Below are positions 33,195 to 41,965 of a stretch of 64,000 bases of DNA, piece after piece. Every line of letters begins with the position of its first letter. The stretch's first letter is position 1. Origin of the DNA: Gammaproteobacteria bacterium (GTDB lineage Bacteria; Pseudomonadota; Gammaproteobacteria; Pseudomonadales; Cellvibrionaceae); the NCBI GenBank assembly GCA_005801205.1, contig SYDJ01000155.1:1-64000 (forward strand). Reading direction: 5' to 3'. A model generated the notes under the pieces. That model did no database searches. It had not been told where the DNA came from and saw nothing but the letters and a program-made list of their open reading frames with translations. The position numbers were made by a program, and so were the translations under genes.

Positions 33195-35801
33195 ATGAAA
33201 CAATTAAGCGTGGGTCTGGCCCTGTTGTGTGGGGTGTGTTTTAGCGGAGCTACTCTTGCACAAGTGCCGAAAAGTTTGAGTCAGAGCGATTTGACGGAAT
33301 TCGCCCAGAAAACCGAATTTCGGTTTGGGGTAATTACCAATTTTGGCCAAGACGGTACGCAAGCGCATATTGTGCTCCACAATCACTCCAACGTTGCGCT
33401 GCCAGCGGGTGAGGGGAATTGGCGTATCTACTTCCACTCGGTGCGCAATATCCACGCAAAAGAGATGGCTGGGCTTAAGCTCAAACACATCAATGGTGAC
33501 TTGAATGAATTGTCGCCCACCAAAAACTTTGCCGGTTTAGCGGCAGGTGCGAGTCTTGAGTTTTTATACGGCTCTGGCGAATGGGTGGTGAGTTATAGCG
33601 ATTTTATGCCGCGCGCATTTATCGCCCAACAGGGTTTAACCCCAGCCGTATTTGCCAATACAAATACCGAAGAATTGAGCAGTTTTATTGATCCGTTCAC
33701 CAAACCCGAGCAGCAATTGCGCTTTGGCGGTAAGGGCAAAGCAGATTTGTACCCCATAGCGACGGCGGCATCGCGTTACCAAGATAACCTCGCGCTCAGC
33801 CAAATCAGCGCAAAAGCGCAGTTGATCGTCCCTACGCCTAAATCCCTTAAAGTGGAAAAAGGCAGCATCAAGTTAGATGCCACGTGGCAAATTCGCTATG
33901 CCGGTCGCCTCACGCAAGAAGCGCTCTATTTGCAGCAGCAACTTAAAGCCGCTGGCCTGAACATGGAATCCCAGCCGGACAATGTGCCCGCAACAGGCAA
34001 AGTTATTGTGCTAACAGCTGGTACTGCAAGTGAGGCTGGCAGTTTCTTGAAAGATACCGCCGCATTAGCTAAAGAAAACTACACAATCTCAGTAGATGGC
34101 GACAAAATTCTGCTTAATGGCAGCGATAATGCCGGTGCTTTTTACGCGATTCAAAGCTTCTTAAGCCTTTTGCCTGCAGGCTCTGCCAACCAATTTGATA
34201 TTCCTAAGCTCAGCGTGAGCGACAGCCCCCGGTTTGGCTGGCGCGGTATGCATTACGATATGGGCCGCAACTTCCACGGTAAAGCGGTAACCCTGCGTTT
34301 GATTGAGCAAATGGGTCGCTACAAACTGAATAAATTACATTTGCACCTTTCCGAGGATGAAGGCTGGCGCATCCAAATTCCGGGCCTGCCTGAATTGACC
34401 GATGTTGGCGGCGCACGCTGCTTTGATCTCACGGAAACTCAATGCTTGCTCACCCAATTGGGTACCGGCCCCAGCAAATCCGGCTCTGGCAATGGCTATT
34501 ACACCCGCGAAGATTTCGTCGAAATCCTGAAGTTTGCGGCGGCTCGTCATATAGAGGTTGTCCCTGAAATTGATATGCCGGGCCACGCTCGCGCCGCGAT
34601 TAAAGCGATGGAAGCGCGTTACAAAAAGCTGCTGGCTGCAGGCCAAAAAGAGGCTGCCGAACAATATTTGCTGAGCGACCCTGCGGACAGATCGCAATAC
34701 ATGAGCGTGCAGAATTACACCGATAACGCCATTAACGTCTGCCTGCCCTCTACCTATGCCTTTGCTGAAAAAATTGTTTACGAACTACAGCAAATGTATC
34801 GCGCGGCTGGTTTGAAGCTGAACACCTTTCATATGGGTGGCGATGAAGTGGGCAAAGGCGCTTGGGAACAATCGCCTGCCTGTAAAGCGCTCTTCGCCAA
34901 AGGTGAAAAAGGCGTAACTGGCGTGGCCGATTTGAAGCCCTATTTTGTGAGCAAACTTGCCGATATCACTCATTCGCGTGGCTTGGATTTGGCGGGTTGG
35001 GAAGATGGTTTAATGTATGACCCTGCCAACACCTTCAACCGTAAGCAATTTGCCAACGAAAAAGTCTACGCCAATACTTGGGATAATATTTGGGAGTGGG
35101 GCGTTGCCGATCGTGCCTATCGGTTGGCGAATGCGGGCTATCAAGTGATTTTGTCGCCCGGTACCCATTTGTATTTCGATCATCCCTACGAGGCAAGTCC
35201 TGAGGAGAGAGGCTACTACTGGGCAGCACGCTATTCCGATACCGCCAAAGTCTTCGGTTTTATGCCCGATAACTACTACGCCAATGCCGATAAAACCCGC
35301 GAAGGTGTACCCATTACTAACCTTGAGGCTTTGGTTGGCCGCGAGTTGCCCAAACTGAATAAGCATGAAAATGTGGTGGGAATTCAAGGTCAACTATGGA
35401 GCGAAACTATCCGTACACCTGAGCAACTTGAGCAGATGCTGTACCCACGGGTGATGGCGCTGGCCGAGCGCGCTTGGAATAAAGCTGATTGGGAAGGCGA
35501 TAAGCCCAATGTGCAAAAACGCCATCAAGATTGGGCCGATTTCTCTGCCTCGCTAGTGGCTAAAAACCTTCCAAAATTAGCGGCCAGTGGTGCAGCATTT
35601 TACCTGCCACCGCCAGGCGCAATTATTCGAAACGGCCAGCTGTTGGCGAATGTGGGTTACGCCGGTTTAGCGATTGAATATAGCCTAGATCAAGGCGCAA
35701 CTTGGCAGGCTTATCAAGGTACAGTTGTCGTTGGCACCAAAGCGGTGCACCTTCGCAGCCGTTTGGCTGAACGTCATAGTCGCGTAACAATAGTGGAATA
35801 A
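33195..35801 (+). CDS. Secreted beta-N-acetylhexosaminidase, GH20
   Basis: An 868-residue exported chitin-degradation enzyme with a signal peptide ending at TLAQ (1-23). Domain order: CHB_HEX putative carbohydrate-binding (about 30-180, EGNWRIYFHSVRNIH), GH20b (about 205-340), GH20 catalytic barrel (about 345-780) and CHB_HEX_C (about 795-868). The catalytic pair Asp550-Glu551 is in HMGGDEVGKGAW, and GMHYDMGRNFH and WGLSEDEGWR-like strands mark the barrel. It releases terminal GlcNAc or GalNAc from chitooligosaccharides. It is monocistronic, and no chitinase is adjacent. Confidence 0.96.
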   Translation: MKQLSVGLALLCGVCFSGATLAQVPKSLSQSDLTEFAQKTEFRFGVITNFGQDGTQAHIVLHNHSNVALPAGEGNWRIYFHSVRNIHAKEMAGLKLKHINGDLNELSPTKNFAGLAAGASLEFLYGSGEWVVSYSDFMPRAFIAQQGLTPAVFANTNTEELSSFIDPFTKPEQQLRFGGKGKADLYPIATAASRYQDNLALSQISAKAQLIVPTPKSLKVEKGSIKLDATWQIRYAGRLTQEALYLQQQLKAAGLNMESQPDNVPATGKVIVLTAGTASEAGSFLKDTAALAKENYTISVDGDKILLNGSDNAGAFYAIQSFLSLLPAGSANQFDIPKLSVSDSPRFGWRGMHYDMGRNFHGKAVTLRLIEQMGRYKLNKLHLHLSEDEGWRIQIPGLPELTDVGGARCFDLTETQCLLTQLGTGPSKSGSGNGYYTREDFVEILKFAAARHIEVVPEIDMPGHARAAIKAMEARYKKLLAAGQKEAAEQYLLSDPADRSQYMSVQNYTDNAINVCLPSTYAFAEKIVYELQQMYRAAGLKLNTFHMGGDEVGKGAWEQSPACKALFAKGEKGVTGVADLKPYFVSKLADITHSRGLDLAGWEDGLMYDPANTFNRKQFANEKVYANTWDNIWEWGVADRAYRLANAGYQVILSPGTHLYFDHPYEASPEERGYYWAARYSDTAKVFGFMPDNYYANADKTREGVPITNLEALVGRELPKLNKHENVVGIQGQLWSETIRTPEQLEQMLYPRVMALAERAWNKADWEGDKPNVQKRHQDWADFSASLVAKNLPKLAASGAAFYLPPPGAIIRNGQLLANVGYAGLAIEYSLDQGATWQAYQGTVVVGTKAVHLRSRLAERHSRVTIVE

Positions 35802-36095
35802 ATTGGACGGCACGGACGCCTTAATCATTAAGTTGGCAGATTAAATGAGGTTAAACGCACGAATATCATGCATTTGTGTGTTTATCTATAAAAATAGCGG
35901 ATTTTGACTGTATCTTTTTTAAACAGCTAGGAATAGGATATTCCCCCTCACCACACTTTACGTTAGTTTTTAAAACTTTCTAAGCTGTTCTGTGGCTGAC
36001 GTTGGGGCAGCGGCTGTTGCCCTCTAATAATAACAATGCGTCAAGGTTGATCAGTGCCAATTGAGCAACCAAAGCTGTGTTTTCAAAGGTGAATT
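35802..36095. other. Intergenic region after the GH20 gene
   Basis: About 290 bp without a gene. No terminator with a T tract, repeat or RNA is recognised. The short AT-rich segment near 35885-35925 is the only candidate promoter area for the small frame that follows. Confidence 0.4.
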
Positions 36096-36224
36096 ATGAA
36101 GCTCGATGTTATTTCCGTTGTGGTCTCGGTGTTTTGTCTCTGCGTGTGCATCACGCTGGCGGCGGAAGCCAAAACCCTGTTGAGCGCCAAAGCCACTGTT
36201 GTTGCTGTCGCCAAAGCGCCCTGA
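36096..36224 (+). CDS. Possible small secreted or membrane peptide
   Basis: A 42-codon frame starting MKLDVISVVVSVFCLCVCI, preceded by AAAGGTGAA at good ribosome-binding distance. A hydrophobic stretch with two cysteines is followed by LAAEAKTLLSAKATVVAV. It could be a small membrane protein or a signal peptide plus a short tail. It is not homologous to anything recognised, and the case rests only on the ribosome-binding site and the hydrophobic profile. Confidence 0.4.
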   Translation: MKLDVISVVVSVFCLCVCITLAAEAKTLLSAKATVVAVAKAP

Positions 36225-36273
36225 TTATCTGCTCTAGAAGCAGTGTATTGCCAAGGAATCGGCAACTCACTTC

Positions 36274-36873
36274 TTACGTTTTCTTCGCCGCCAAAATCAG
36301 CTCTTTATCGGTCACTACCCCAAACAAGGGTATATCCCAATCCGCAAGTTCTAAGGCTTCAACTTCTTGGCAGGCATGCGCCATACCGAGTAAATAGGGT
36401 TTGGTTTTTTTGCCTTTGTGAAACGCGAAAGTTCTATCGTAAAAACCGCCACCCATACCTAAGCGCCCACCTTGGCTATCAAATCCCACCAGTGGTAAAA
36501 GCACAATATCTAACAAATTCGGAGCAATTCTGATCGCTTCACGATGATCGGGTTCAGGTATGCCAAAGCGATTTGGCTTGAGCACGGAATTGGGCGTGTA
36601 CTCCACAAACCAAAGCTGGCATTCCAGTGATGGATGTAGCACAGGCAAATAGCAGTGTTTACCCATTTTCCATAATTGTTCAGCAATAGGCAAAGGGCTA
36701 AGTTCACCATCGGCGGGAATATACAGCGCGACATGTTGCGCGCGGACAAACTTAGGCAGTTTCATCACATGGCGCAATGCCCATGCGGCGGCGGCTTCTT
36801 GCTGGCTAGGGTTAAGTGCGTTGCGACGGGCGCGTAATTCTTTACGAAGGCTAGTGCGGTCGCTACCAGTCAT
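36274..36873 (-). CDS. ygfA: 5-formyltetrahydrofolate cyclo-ligase
   Basis: A 199-residue enzyme that converts 5-formyl-THF to methenyl-THF with ATP. The start MTGSDRTSLRKELRARRNAL is used; a GTG four codons earlier is possible and neither has a strong ribosome-binding site. Family motifs are LRKELRARRNAL, the PADGELSPLPIAEQLW block, LPLVGFDSQGGRLGMGGGFYD (substrate and ATP loop) and the C-terminal DWDIPLFGVVTD. It follows 6S RNA on the same strand, the classic ssrS-ygfA tandem in which the enzyme is co-transcribed with the RNA. Confidence 0.94.
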   Translation of the reverse strand: MTGSDRTSLRKELRARRNALNPSQQEAAAAWALRHVMKLPKFVRAQHVALYIPADGELSPLPIAEQLWKMGKHCYLPVLHPSLECQLWFVEYTPNSVLKPNRFGIPEPDHREAIRIAPNLLDIVLLPLVGFDSQGGRLGMGGGFYDRTFAFHKGKKTKPYLLGMAHACQEVEALELADWDIPLFGVVTDKELILAAKKT

Positions 36874-36911
36874 AGGGGAAACCACAAAAAAGGAGATATA
36901 AAGAAGGGAGA

Positions 36912-37087
36912 AAGAGACCCCGAAATGCCGCTACCAAGCTGGCCTTGAACCCATAGGTTCAAGGAGGTAGTGCCTGTGGTTTTTAAGGCTTTCCGTCAAG
37001 CGGACATGCACACCAAACTAACGAGACACCACCAAGTTTGTGGAAATCGGCTCAAGGACTTGTCGGTTTGCAAACATTCCAGGGCGG
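36912..37087 (-). ncRNA. ssrS: 6S RNA
   Basis: Minus-strand RNA upstream of ygfA that matches E. coli 6S in order and sequence: a 5' ...GGAATGTTTGCAA, then CTTGAGCCGATTT, GGTGTGCATG, AAGCCTTAAAA and the near-identical CCTTGAACCNNNGGTTCAAGG hairpin. A 3' GGCATTTCGG pairs with the 5' end. A TATACT -10 box lies at 37093-37098. 6S RNA mimics an open promoter and holds sigma-70 RNA polymerase in stationary phase. The ends are estimated to within about 10 bases. Confidence 0.93.
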
Positions 37088-37325
37088 ACTCCAGTATAAC
37101 CCAGAGCCCCTAGTTAATCGCAAATGATATTAAGCTTGGGACTTATAACCGTTTAGGCAAATTTGGTCTTATAAACTGCTGGACTTAGCCAAAAAAATGA
37201 GATTTTGTACGCCAGAGAATCAGGCTGGCGTTAGGTTGAGCGGATTGGTTGAAAAGTATCTTTGTTAAATTTATGTTCTTTATATGGGGTTTACGAGGGG
37301 GTTTTCTGCAGCGCAGCTTGGCATT

Positions 37326-37354
37326 AAAACTACACTGTAATACAGTGTAGTTTT
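37326..37354. promoter_or_regulatory. Palindromic operator of the RHH-toxin module
   Basis: A perfect palindrome with 14-bp arms (AAAACTACACTGTA and TACAGTGTAGTTTT) around a single A, ending 16 bp before the RHH antitoxin start. It is the expected kind of site for autorepression by a ribbon-helix-helix antitoxin dimer. The distance places it on or next to the promoter. Confidence 0.82.
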
Positions 37355-37370
37355 TGGGTGGAGTGAAATC

Positions 37371-37643
37371 ATGAGCGTAACAACTGTTCGCTTGCAGCCT
37401 GAGCTTGAAGAAAGCTTATTGGCAATGAGTGCTTCTATGAACAGAAGCAAAAGCTGGCTTATTAACCAAGCCCTTAAAGAGTTTGTTGATCGCCAGAGTC
37501 TGGAGCAAGAGCGTTGGCAGCAAACCTTGGATGCCATGGAGTCTGTAGCTAAGGGTCAGGTTGTAGCCGCAGATGATGTGCACAAATGGCTAGAAAGCTG
37601 GGGTTCAGATAAGGAATTGTCTGCACCAGAGGTTGGTAAGTGA
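37371..37643 (+). CDS. Ribbon-helix-helix antitoxin
   Basis: A 90-residue antitoxin. The RHH domain is N-terminal: strand SVTTVRLQPELEESLLAMS, turn MNRSKSWL, helix INQALKEFVDRQ. A toxin-binding helix follows (QQTLDAMESVAKGQVVAADDVHKWLESW). A GTGGAG site precedes the ATG. The stop overlaps the toxin start by 4 bp. It most likely represses its own operon through the palindrome at 37326. The module has been inserted between the 6S RNA gene and zapA, an otherwise conserved neighbourhood. Confidence 0.9.
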   Translation: MSVTTVRLQPELEESLLAMSASMNRSKSWLINQALKEFVDRQSLEQERWQQTLDAMESVAKGQVVAADDVHKWLESWGSDKELSAPEVGK

Positions 37644-37927
37644 AGTTAGTTTATTCCAAAGAATCCATTCAGGATTTGATACGGCTGCGTGAATTTATTG
37701 CTATCAAAAATCCAGAGGCTGCAAAACGAATCGCAGCGGAATTAATCGCCCGAATTCAGCAACTCTGCTTATTTCCCGCTATGGGTCGCCCCGTTGAATT
37801 AGCCCCTACGCCCGAGGCCATTCGCGATTTTGTGTTTGGCGACTATATTGTGCGCTACTCGATTCACAACGGCGCGCTGACTATTTTGCGGATTTGGCAT
37901 CACTTGGAAGATATGAATAAGCGCTGA
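37640..37927 (+). CDS. RelE/ParE-family toxin
   Basis: A 95-residue toxin beginning with GTG-type or ATG-overlap coupling to the RHH antitoxin. The family core is present: VYSKESIQDLIRLREFIAIK, KRIAAELIARIQQLCLFPAMG, EAIRDFVFGDYIVRYSI and the terminal LTILRIWHHLEDMNK. The I-W-H-H end suits the ParE/RelE group paired with RHH proteins. It is intact, and the mRNA or gyrase target is undetermined. It is unlike the minus-strand modules at 378-3149 in sequence but similar in design to module 5 at 3651. Confidence 0.87.
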   Translation: MKLVYSKESIQDLIRLREFIAIKNPEAAKRIAAELIARIQQLCLFPAMGRPVELAPTPEAIRDFVFGDYIVRYSIHNGALTILRIWHHLEDMNKR

Positions 37928-37940
37928 TTTTGCTAGCACT

Positions 37941-37970
37941 CAAAACAAAAACGCCTGCAAGAGCAGGCGT
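37941..37970 (-). terminator. Terminator of zapA
   Basis: The stem ACGCCTGC/GCAGGCGT with a short loop is followed on the minus strand by TTTTTGTTTT. It lies between the convergent toxin gene and zapA. Confidence 0.8.
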
Positions 37971-37992
37971 CTAAGGCAAATATTTTGTAGGC

Positions 37993-38292
37993 TTAACTCC
38001 CCGCCAGTACACGCTCAATTTTATCGCTCAAGCGCTGCAGGTCAGCTTTATCGGTTGCAACGCCTACCGGTGCAGCCGTTCCAGATTTAGCTTGTAACAA
38101 TTCATGGCTCAAATTGAGCGCCGCCATTACTGCAATACGCTCTAAACCAATCACCGCGCCTGAACCGCGAATGGCTTTCATGCGCTCATCTAGCAATTGC
38201 GCAGATTCCATCAGGGCTTGGCGCTCTTCGCGCGGGCAGGCGACTTGGTATTCTTTATCGAGGATTTTTACAAAAACAGTTTCATTGGCCAC
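37993..38292 (-). CDS. zapA: Cell division protein ZapA
   Basis: A 99-residue ZapA protein, which cross-links FtsZ filaments at the division ring. Typical features are ETVFVKILDKEYQVACPREERQAL (N-terminal globular part) and the long C-terminal coiled helix with IGLERIAVMAALNLSHELL. ZapA normally precedes 6S RNA and ygfA; here a toxin-antitoxin module separates them. A TIGR02449 coiled-coil gene lies 20 bp upstream on the same strand. Confidence 0.95.
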   Translation of the reverse strand: MANETVFVKILDKEYQVACPREERQALMESAQLLDERMKAIRGSGAVIGLERIAVMAALNLSHELLQAKSGTAAPVGVATDKADLQRLSDKIERVLAGS

Positions 38293-38312
38293 AGTGCTAT
38301 TCCTATTGAATC

Positions 38313-38519
38313 TTATTCGGTATCGAGACTTTTGAGATGAGTAATCATGGCTTCAACGCGGCTGCGCGCCAGCTCATTCTTCTCAATTAAGCGCACGCGC
38401 TCCTGCTGCCAAGCGTTTTCACGGGCTTTTAGCTCGGTATTTTCCTGCTGCAAACGGTTGGTGAGCAGAATTAAGCGATCAAGCTTGGTTTCTAAAGAGA
38501 GTAAGAGTTCGTCAGACAT
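38313..38519 (-). CDS. TIGR02449-family coiled-coil protein (ZapB-like)
   Basis: A 68-residue protein from MSDELLLSLETKLDRLI; the longer frame has no support. Nearly all of it is a coiled coil (LLTNRLQQENTELKARENAWQQERVRLIEKNELARSRVEAMI), as in ZapB. The family is found next to zapA in gammaproteobacteria and probably helps organise the division ring. It is 20 bp from zapA and co-directional, so the two form an operon. It is divergent from UPF0149. Confidence 0.87.
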   Translation of the reverse strand: MSDELLLSLETKLDRLILLTNRLQQENTELKARENAWQQERVRLIEKNELARSRVEAMITHLKSLDTE

Positions 38520-38779
38520 GATGTTTTGTGACCAATAACAAGGCAAATGTACGTAAGTGAGCCACTATATTGCGGGACTTGGCAAGGGTCAATCGCCGCA
38601 GCGCCTTAGCGGGTAGATTTAAAGTGAATTCGAGGACTGATCGAAAATTCGCCCGCATCAAGATCAAGCCGTTTGTTGGCGGCATTTATGCGAGAAAGGC
38701 GCGGATTAGGCGATGCATCGTGATAGCATTCTGTTTCTACTCTCTATTGGCTTTTTGCATTCATTGGTTTTTTACATTT

Positions 38780-39376
38780 ATGACTGAACAATCTCTTGTC
38801 CCCGAAACTATTAATTTCGACGATTTCTGCAACCTTATCGCTCCCCTCGGCGCTATTAACAGCCCTTCCGAATTGCACGGCCTGCTTTGCGGCAAGTTAA
38901 GCGGTGGCGCAGAATTAACGGAAATCCGTTGGCTGCTAGATGCCGTAGAATTCTTAGACTTCACCCAAGCGCCCGATGAAAAAGTCCGTGAAGCGCTCAC
39001 CAACCTTTATCTCGTGAGCTTGCAGCAGTTGCGCGATGGCTTTGGCTTAAAACTTTTGTTGCCTGATGATGACTCAGATCTCAGCCAACGCACGGCGACC
39101 CTCGGCCAATGGTGCTATGGTTTCTTAACAGGCTTTGGTTCGGCAGGCGCAACTGCACGCATTTTGGCGGAAGACGCTGAAGATGGTTTGCGCGATCTCG
39201 CGGCGATTTCTCAAATTGCCGTAGAAGACGGCGACGAATCCGACGAAGCGGATTTTATGGAAGTGACCGAATACGTGCGCCAACTTGCCGCATCTTTATT
39301 TTTAGAATACGCCGCGCAAACCAACAAAGCATCGGCGGATGCCATTGCAGCACCGGCGTCAGATTCAATTCATTAA
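38780..39376 (+). CDS. UPF0149 (YgfB-like) protein
   Basis: A 198-residue all-helical protein. The ATG at 38780 is used (MTEQSLVPETINFDDF). The UPF0149 signature is visible: SELHGLLCGKLSGGA near the start, GFGLKLLLPDDDSDLSQRTATLGQWCYGFLTGFG in the middle, and an EADFMEVTEYVRQLAASLFLEY end. YgfB homologues are regulators or chaperone-like proteins in Pseudomonas and enterobacteria. The UPF0149-pepP-ubiH-ubiI order is the same as in E. coli, so it heads that operon. Confidence 0.92.
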   Translation: MTEQSLVPETINFDDFCNLIAPLGAINSPSELHGLLCGKLSGGAELTEIRWLLDAVEFLDFTQAPDEKVREALTNLYLVSLQQLRDGFGLKLLLPDDDSDLSQRTATLGQWCYGFLTGFGSAGATARILAEDAEDGLRDLAAISQIAVEDGDESDEADFMEVTEYVRQLAASLFLEYAAQTNKASADAIAAPASDSIH

Positions 39377-39416
39377 AGCATTCGTAAAAACAGAGCTCGA
39401 CATAAAGAGAACCGCT

Positions 39417-40733
39417 ATGAGAATCAGCAAACAAGAATTCGCACGTCGCCGCAAAGCCTTAATGGCAATGATGGAACCGAACAGTATCGCCATAGTGCCC
39501 GCTGCGCCCGAGCGCATTCGCAGCCGCGATACTGAACACCATTATCGCCAAGACAGCGATTTGTTTTATCTCTCTGGTTTTGCTGAACCTAAAGCCGTTT
39601 TAGTGTTAATTCCCGGCCGTGAGCACGGCGAATATGTTTTATTTGTGCGCGAACGCAATCGTGAACGCGAAACCTGGGATGGCTATCGCGCTGGCCCCGA
39701 AGGCGCGATCAACGAATACGATGCGGATGATTCATTTCCCATCGATGACATCGACGATATTTTGCCCGGCTTAATTGAAGGCCGCGAACGCGTTTATTAT
39801 GCGATGGGCAAAGACAGCGAATTCGATAAGCAAGTCATGGATTGGGTTAACACCATTCGCGCTAAAGTTCGCTCAGGCGCAACACCACCGGGCGAATTTT
39901 TAGATCTCAGCCATTTCTTAAATGAATTGCGTTTATTTAAAAGCGCTGCCGAATTGCGTGTAATGAAAGAAGCCGGCGAAATTTCTGCACGCGCTCATGT
40001 GCGTGCCATGAAGCATTGCAAAGCGGGTGTGATGGAATATCAACTCGAAGCCGAAATCATGCACGAATTTCAAATGAGCGGCGCACGCTTTGCGGCCTAC
40101 AACACCATCGTTGGCGGCGGTAAAAATGGTTGCATACTTCATTATGTTGAAAACTCTGCGGCATTAAAAAATGGTGATCTAGTTTTAATTGATGCTGGTT
40201 GCGAATTGGAGTTTTACGCCGCCGACATCACCAGAACTTTTCCCGTCAACGGAAAATTTTCACCCGAACAAAAAGCGCTGTACAACATTTGTTTAGATGC
40301 GCAAATTGCCGCAATAGAGGTCGCCAAAGCAGGCAACCACTGGAACGACCCGCACGAAATGACGGTAAAAATTATTACACAAGGCCTCGTTGATCTTGGT
40401 TTACTTGAAGGCAATGTTAACGAATTAATTAAAACCGAAGCCTACAAAGAATTTTACATGCACCGCGCTGGCCACTGGTTAGGTATGGATGTGCACGACG
40501 TAGGCGATTACAAAGTCGGTGGCGAATGGCGCGTACTCGAACCCGGTATGGTGATGACCGTCGAACCCGGAATTTACGTAGCCCCCGATAATGAACGCGT
40601 CGCCAAAAAATGGCGCGGCATAGGTATTCGCATTGAAGACGATGTGGTAATTACCAAAGACGGCAATGAAGTCTTAACAAAAGATGTTCCAAAGACAGTG
40701 GAAGAAATTGAAGCGTTGATGGCGACTGTTTGA
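39417..40733 (+). CDS. pepP: Xaa-Pro aminopeptidase
   Basis: A 438-residue metalloaminopeptidase that removes an N-terminal residue before proline. The start MRISKQEFARRRKALMAMM follows an AAGAGA site. The N-terminal domain contains DLFYLSGFAEP. The pita-bread catalytic domain shows the metal ligands: Asp in LIDAGCELEFYAADITRTFP, His in MHRAGHWLGMDVHDVG, Glu in MVMTVEPGIYV and Glu in GIGIRIEDDVVIT. The stop codon shares a base with the ubiH start (TGATG), which indicates coupled translation. Confidence 0.96.
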   Translation: MRISKQEFARRRKALMAMMEPNSIAIVPAAPERIRSRDTEHHYRQDSDLFYLSGFAEPKAVLVLIPGREHGEYVLFVRERNRERETWDGYRAGPEGAINEYDADDSFPIDDIDDILPGLIEGRERVYYAMGKDSEFDKQVMDWVNTIRAKVRSGATPPGEFLDLSHFLNELRLFKSAAELRVMKEAGEISARAHVRAMKHCKAGVMEYQLEAEIMHEFQMSGARFAAYNTIVGGGKNGCILHYVENSAALKNGDLVLIDAGCELEFYAADITRTFPVNGKFSPEQKALYNICLDAQIAAIEVAKAGNHWNDPHEMTVKIITQGLVDLGLLEGNVNELIKTEAYKEFYMHRAGHWLGMDVHDVGDYKVGGEWRVLEPGMVMTVEPGIYVAPDNERVAKKWRGIGIRIEDDVVITKDGNEVLTKDVPKTVEEIEALMATV

Positions 40734-41965
40734 TGAATCAAAAGAAATTCGATATCGCCATTATTGGCGGCGGCATGGTGGGCGCAAGCCTAGCGTTACT
40801 CCTTGCCGAACAAAAACCCAATTGGCAAATTGCGTTGTTAGAAGCGCAGCCATTTGCGGATGCGGATCAAATACAATTCCAACCCAGTTTCGATGCTCGC
40901 TCTACAGCTATCGCTCAAGGTAGTGTGGAGATTTTACGCGAGCTGGGTGTTTGGGAAAGTTTGGCGAAACACGCTACAGCAATTTCTCAAGTTCACGTGA
41001 GCGATGCCGGCCATTTTATGGGCGGCTTAATTGATGCGAACACTTACGATCTTGATGCGGTTGGTTATGTGATTCCCAATGCGTGGATTGGTCGTGTTTT
41101 GTTAGCGCAATTGCGCACTAAAACCAATATTCATTTATCCGCACCTGTGCGCGTGGAAAAATTAATTTCACAGCAAGTGGGTGCGCAGTTAATTGTTAAA
41201 GCTGGCGATGATGTCTTTGAGTTAAATACAAAGCTCGCTGTCGTTGCCGATGGTGGCGATTCGCCCTTGCGCAAAAGTTTAGGTATTGATTCCAACACTA
41301 AGGATTATGGACAAACTGCCGTAATCGCTAATATAGCCTACAGCGAAGCGCACAAAGGTGTCGCTTATGAGCGGTTTACCGCGCAAGGTCCACTTGCACT
41401 TTTGCCGCTCGGTGAATCTGCAACTGCCAAAGAATCTGCATTAGTACTGACTTTGCCGCGCGATCAATCGGCAGACATTGTTGAGCTGAGTGATGAAGAG
41501 TTTTTGCAACACTTACAAACTCGCTTTGGTCATCGCCTTGGAAAATTCACGCGCGTAAGTCAACGCCATGCTTACGAATTAAAATTGGTAACAGCCAGCG
41601 AACAAATTCGATCGCATATTGTATTGGTCGGTAATGCTGCGCATTTTTTGCATCCCGTTGCGGGGCAAGGCTTTAATTTATCGCTACGCGATTGTGTGTG
41701 TTTGGTGGATGCCTTAATTCAAGGCGAAGCTTCAGGTAAAAAAATGGGTGAATTAAGTGTGTTGCAAAACTATCTAGATCGCCAAGCCTTAGATCAAACG
41801 CTCACCATAGAATTTAGCGATAAATTAGTGCGAATGTTTTCCAGTTCATCGCTGCCGCTGATTGCACTGCGGCATTTAGGCTTTGTAGGTTTAGATTTAT
41901 TGCCCGCTGTTAAATCACAATTTGCGGCGCAGACGATGGGTACGGCGGGAGCGAAATTTTTATGA
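40733..41965 (+). CDS. ubiH: 2-octaprenyl-6-methoxyphenol hydroxylase
   Basis: A 410-residue FAD monooxygenase of ubiquinone biosynthesis. FAD motifs are DIAIIGGGMVGASLALLLAE (Rossmann), VVADGGDSPLR (DG motif) and IVLVGNAAHFLHPVAGQGFN (GD motif variant with N for D). It follows pepP with a one-base overlap and precedes a paralogous hydroxylase with a 4-bp overlap, the order seen in E. coli, so this copy is called UbiH and the next UbiI. The exact hydroxylation position cannot be assigned from sequence alone. Confidence 0.92.
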   Translation: MNQKKFDIAIIGGGMVGASLALLLAEQKPNWQIALLEAQPFADADQIQFQPSFDARSTAIAQGSVEILRELGVWESLAKHATAISQVHVSDAGHFMGGLIDANTYDLDAVGYVIPNAWIGRVLLAQLRTKTNIHLSAPVRVEKLISQQVGAQLIVKAGDDVFELNTKLAVVADGGDSPLRKSLGIDSNTKDYGQTAVIANIAYSEAHKGVAYERFTAQGPLALLPLGESATAKESALVLTLPRDQSADIVELSDEEFLQHLQTRFGHRLGKFTRVSQRHAYELKLVTASEQIRSHIVLVGNAAHFLHPVAGQGFNLSLRDCVCLVDALIQGEASGKKMGELSVLQNYLDRQALDQTLTIEFSDKLVRMFSSSSLPLIALRHLGFVGLDLLPAVKSQFAAQTMGTAGAKFL

